In this document: one piece after another, positions 26,442-32,400 of the stretch
Layout: each line of letters starts with the position of its first letter
Position numbering within the stretch: the first letter of the stretch is position 1
Notes under the pieces: model-generated
The model's input: only the letters and a program-made list of their open reading frames with translations
What the model was told of the DNA's origin: nothing
The model's database searches: none
Program-made: the position numbers and the translations under genes
Origin: Argopecten irradians
Taxonomy: Eukaryota; Mollusca; Bivalvia; Pectinida; Pectinidae
Direction of reading: 5' to 3'
NCBI RefSeq assembly: GCF_041381155.1
Contig: NC_091147.1
Location: forward strand, 10,686,837-10,750,836
DNA length: 64,000 bases

Positions 26442-29400
26442 TATCACCATTTGTTTCTTGTTTGATATAATTTTACAATAATTTTTTATTGTATGCTCCT
26501 ACACCAAAATTTCCTTCACCTATTATATTTTTTCATTTTATATTTGTGTTATATTTTATTTTCTTTTTTTAAGGATATATTTTTCTATCAATTCTAGAAT
26601 GGGGGGGGAACAAGGATCAAGAAGGGAACTCTGGTCATTAAATATGTATTGATGCCTCTTACAAATCTGTAATGGTAATGAATTACCGATTGAAAAAATA
26701 CCGTGACCATTAATTCTTGTTTGACGTGACTTGAACGGGCATGCGAAAGAAAATAGCATGGGCATAAACGTAGCATAATGTAATGAAGACTATAACCTAA
26801 AATTCATTCTATAAATATACTGTTTTATAACTAGTATAATTTCATTGTCAGCTTTGATAGAAACGGAGTTGGAGGAATGTAGATCATCATTAAAAGTTTG
26901 TTTATTAAAACCAAAAGGAATAATTAAAACATCAAGCTGAGCTGTGGAATAATCTCTAAACGATTTTGTACTTATCTACAGTCCCATAGAATATGTCGTA
27001 TTGAGTTATTGTTTCATTTTCAAAATTACATAAAATACCATAAGGAGAGACGGAAAGATGATTTTACTAAATTTGAGACCAAGTTGCATCATTAAGATCA
27101 AATTCTTTGTTCCTCTTAACTTTAGCAGACTCGTTATGTATCAAAATATTATAACAATCTTCAGAATCTTTTCTTTCCTTCAGAAAAAAAATGTTAGCTG
27201 GTACAATATGATACTGAAGTTTTGATTGAAGAATTACAACCGATAATTAGAACTTTTTAACAGCCGATAGGATACTATGGTAATGAAGGAAGTTGATATT
27301 TACAACGAACATTGAACCTGCGAAGAAACTCGGAAAGTGTAAGAAAAAAAAAAAAAAAAAAAAAACTCTTTTAAGTACTGGCTCTTAATAGATCGTCAAT
27401 TGTAATATTTTTTTTTCAAAAGATTTTTATCATAAATGAACTTCTTACCAACAATTGAATTTTTATTCAACCATATAGCGGTTTTGAAATAGATACCACT
27501 GTAGTGGGAAAACCCAATAGATTGTAATTAATGGTAGATATATATTTAATAGTCATAACTTCCTCTTGAGCTTTTTATGTCTGCATTCCATGAGTAAGCT
27601 TTATAATTACCCCGTGGACTGCTAAATATATAATGGTCAAACATATCTGTATTAATGTTTTTCATGTAAATATTATTGGGTAAAACCATGGTTTTTCCAT
27701 CAGCAATGAAAACCCACACCGCAGCAAAGCCGAAATTATAATTGAACATCGATCGCCGACTCCCATTTCAAAGACAACTCTCGTGCGCCGTTGTGTATTC
27801 ATGCTGCCTGGCTTTTTTCTGATGAAGCTAATAGGGTGCATATCGTACAATTTGAAACGTCACACATAAAATGTTCAATGTAACCATAATGATATCAATA
27901 CATAAATGGGAAGTGTTATTAACCATAGTTTTCATTGGTCGAAATAAATAACAATTTAACTATTCTCTTTGCAATTAAAAATCGGTCCTTAAATTATCTT
28001 ACCGAATGTGTATATCGTGTATTCTGGATACAAAAATCCACAGCCTAAAATCGACGAGTCTTTCATGAACAAGAAATGATTATATTTAGGATCATACACA
28101 AAATGTTTACGCGGGAAACAGGATGAGCGGATATCAATTATTCCATTCATTGTTAAAACATTTGTGTTTGATAATTGTCCAGTACTGGTCTGTTGTACCA
28201 AGATGTTGTTTCCTGAAGAGTCTGAAAAATAGTATGCACACGTAATTCAAATTTGCTTGTAACAAGTATTTTCATTGGCTTCAAAAATGCTTTACTAGTC
28301 CATAAAGTAAACAACGGCATCGCCGCTTCTGAATGCAACGGCAGTAATGATTTCATTAAAAATCTAAAAATGAGGAGATAATCTTTAATCAATTGAATAT
28401 TAATCACGAATCTGAATCAGTGTTTTATATTAAGTAAATGTCTAGTCCTTTACGAAGCACACTTAGATAGTTAGGCTATATATCCATTACACAAAACATC
28501 TATTCAACTTAATCCTTAAAAAATCGAACAATGTATTTATTTTCACACAAAACTCATAATTAATAAAGAAGCAATTGCCAACAACTTGCTAGTTGTTTGA
28601 TGCCGTTTAACTATTGATAACTTTCGTGACAAACGATTTTTTTTTATAAAATTTCAAACAACTTTCAAATAAATAATATGTAAACCCGTACTCAGTCTAA
28701 TACTCATAAACAATAAAGTGTACAAATATCAAATATTGTAATTCCATAACGCATAAGATATTGCAATAAACAAGTGTAAACTATTTTAAAGTATATAATA
28801 CATATATGTTTTCTTTTATTTTTAATAAATGCCTAACCGTTTACTAACAGGTTTTTGATATAGAAATATTATCTTTGTTAGTTCTCTATATAAAGACCAC
28901 ATTTCTGATAAAATAACTCCCTCAAGGTCCAATACAGCTTCACTGATAACTCTTTAAGCACCAATACTCTGACTCAGCTATGTGATAATTCGTTATATTA
29001 TAGCACCTTTAGACTCAAACATTGTGTAAATAGCGAGAATCGATATCATACATAATACATCTTCAAACAAATTTATTAGCTGTATAAATCACTTACAATA
29101 TTTACAGAAACTCTACAGATAGTATATAACTGGTTTTGAATTTATAGGAATTTTAACATTCAGGTGTGTTATTGAAACATGGGGCAATACTCCGAACATT
29201 TGATATATTACAAGAACTTTACTTTAATCAAGTACACCGTGACTAACAAATATATATCACTGGTTTCATTTTGAGTTATATATCTGTAATGTAGCTTGCA
29301 TAAAAGGACCATAAATATTTTCTTATCATGGAGAATGATTTAGTAATATATTGTACAATGCCTTATCAATAGCTAGAATAATATGAAAATGAGACTCCAT

Positions 29401-32400
29401 AGGATCCAGTCTTATTCAGGATCTTACGTATTTTGTGCCTGTGCATGTAAATTGCATTTGCATGTACATTTTATAAGCTAGATAAATACAAGAGGCAACA
29501 GAAGTATCACCACCGTTACGTCAGGGCCTTGAAATGCATGTATTAATTTCTATTATTTGCATTGCTTTACATAGTAAGTTTTTTAGGGGGGCCAATTCCT
29601 TATTTCATATTTGAGTAAAATTTTACATATATTAGAACATAGTCTTTGCTGAATGTTATTTATTTCTGTATTTTCTAATTTGAAAGCACAATAATATATA
29701 TATATACACATTTATTATTTTTCTGGATTTTTTGTCACTTCTCATTGGTCAAAAACACGCCACGTGATCACCGATAAAAAAACTATATTGCACGATTTTT
29801 CCGGAAGTAGTTTATAGAAAAAGTATATTGCACGGTTATTTTTAGATAACGTTATCGTCGACGTTACCAAAACGCTTAGTGTTCCTGGCGCTTTGAAACA
29901 AACGCTTTGATGACCTTAGTTTGAAGCGTAACCACAAAATGTGTCAGACGACGTTTGATTGTTTAGGTTTCTAACAAAGATGATGACGACTTCCAGCTGA
30001 TGACTACAGTTTAAAACTTTTAAAGTTCTAATATAAACACGGTATAGGAGAGTAGGAAACAATCGAATAACAGCGTCTGGAGCCATTGAATAGTGAATAC
30101 GTTTGATATTTATTTTTAAAATTACACCTAAGCTACTTACAACATTAGGCCTAGGCTAATCCTACTGTATGTATACGACTTTCATTTTACGGAATGGAGT
30201 ACTAAGCATAAGATAATGCATCTTAATGTCAATCTGAATCTGTTAATATATGTTTGACGTCGAAGTGTATTATTTCAACGGAGAACAAACTATACATTTA
30301 TTTGACTGTCCTTAAGACATGGAGCTACATGTATAATGGAGTACATGTACATGTATGCAATTTACACAATCACGCATGCACCGGGTTCATGTAATAAAAG
30401 CTTGAAGTGCAGCAATTGATACTGTTTTAATTTGTTTTTTTTTTAATTATACTTGTTACAAAGTCATAGGATTGTAACTGTCATCACGAAGCAGAATTTA
30501 AAATGCGATGCTCATTTAGTTTCACACTCATTTCAAAATGTAACAATTTCAGAAAAAAATAATAAAACAATTATAGCATTTTGATTTCGGTCAATACATG
30601 GTTATATCGACCACAGAAAAAATATCGACCTCGGACTACGTCCTCGGTCAATATTTTTTCTTTGGTCGATATAACCATGTATCGACCTCACCAAAATGCT
30701 ATATTTGTATAATATCACTATAAATCTGTATCAACTTCTGTCATATAAATAATATAAAGTTCGACTTCATAGACCAATAGAACAACTGGTAGTTGTGTCC
30801 AGACCTAGGCATGCTTAATTTTCCTTATTTGTTATCACTAAGTTTATGGAAGCTTATTTTGCCAACCGTTTAAGAATTTAGGCAACGCTACAAAAAAGGG
30901 TTTTTCTCTTTTCTGAATGGAGATATCTAGTGGCCATTTTTACTTTGAATTACGGGACATGTGTACACATGTGTTTTTAAATATTAACGTTAGATGTGCT
31001 ACAATTGTGCAGCAGGTAGATACACGTAGTAATCCACCCTTAGAGAAGAACAGATGTTAAATTATCAAGATTTTTAAATTAGGAAAACATGTATGTTTGC
31101 TAACTTACTTTGACATAATTCACTAAATGTCGTCGCTACGGATAGAAGTTTTTTCCGGACAGATCTATGGTGTCGCAATCTGACAGAGAAGTTTCATTTC
31201 CGTTACAAAGGAACTGGAAGCTCCAAAGAGGACGAGATAACTCTGGTAGTCTATAGTCAAAGGAAGCTCTTGCTTTATTACTGCAAATAAATCATGTAAC
31301 ACAGCATAGTTTTAAAATAATTTGCCGTAAAATAAAGAAACTTAATATACTGGATATTTGCTAAATTTCGTGCGTATATAAATATCGCGATTAACTGCTT
31401 GGAATTTATTAAGTATTCATTTGGTTTTATTTGCGCGATCACTTTTTGTGATGTTGAAATTTTTTTTCAACTGACACGGTTCGATTTGTGAAACCATGAT
31501 GTTTGAAAAATTTGGGTAAGTATTAAATTTCTCGAGTTTGGATGGATTCGCATATTTATCGAAGTTAGCAAATACATATTACTTCAAATAAAGATCTAGT
31601 GTTTGTATGCAGTCTCGTCTTTGTATTAAAACATATTAAGATCATTATTCATCAATAAAATCGAAATGAGCAAACGGGAACTAAACTTAATGTGTAAACA
31701 ATCATTATAACAGAGATAAAGGCATAGAGAATACATGGTTAGTATCATACAATAAAATGTTTATTTTGGTGCGAGATTATGGAAAGCTGAGATGAAGAAC
31801 CTTTGCCGAGTCATCTCGTCTTTATGTGTCAAGCACCAAAATAAACCTTGTATTGTAAGATACTAACAATGTATTCTAATGTATCCTGCAACCATTTCCT
31901 TATAAATGAAATTCAAAACAAAGGCAAACTGTCGGTTATTTAATTGTTTTCATTCAAAGGAAGGCACAAGAAAAGATTCATTCACTAAACCGAATGAGAG
32001 TGTGCTTCTTATTACTACCCCGGGGAATATGTAAGCGTATTCAAAAACAATTTTAGTATTTCTGATCAACATTTAATAACAATGAAACAATATGAAAATA
32101 CTAAAAAGCAATAATTACTCATCAGAATTACTTTACAATACACGCATTTGCGATGAACCAAGAAAACTACTACTTTGCACATAATATTATGAGAATTGCG
32201 ATATCGTAAAAATGGCGTCATTTCGATGAATGTTACGTCACATTTTAGCGGGACTAACTGACGTTTCATTCAAAGAAAATTTAAAGTTAATGTGCCGTAA
32301 CCAGGGGACCGAACATGTCTTGGGTGATTCCCTTGTCACTATTGACACTCGAAGCGGAGTTTTCGACGCCATATTTGCTTCGCATACCAAATTACACTAT

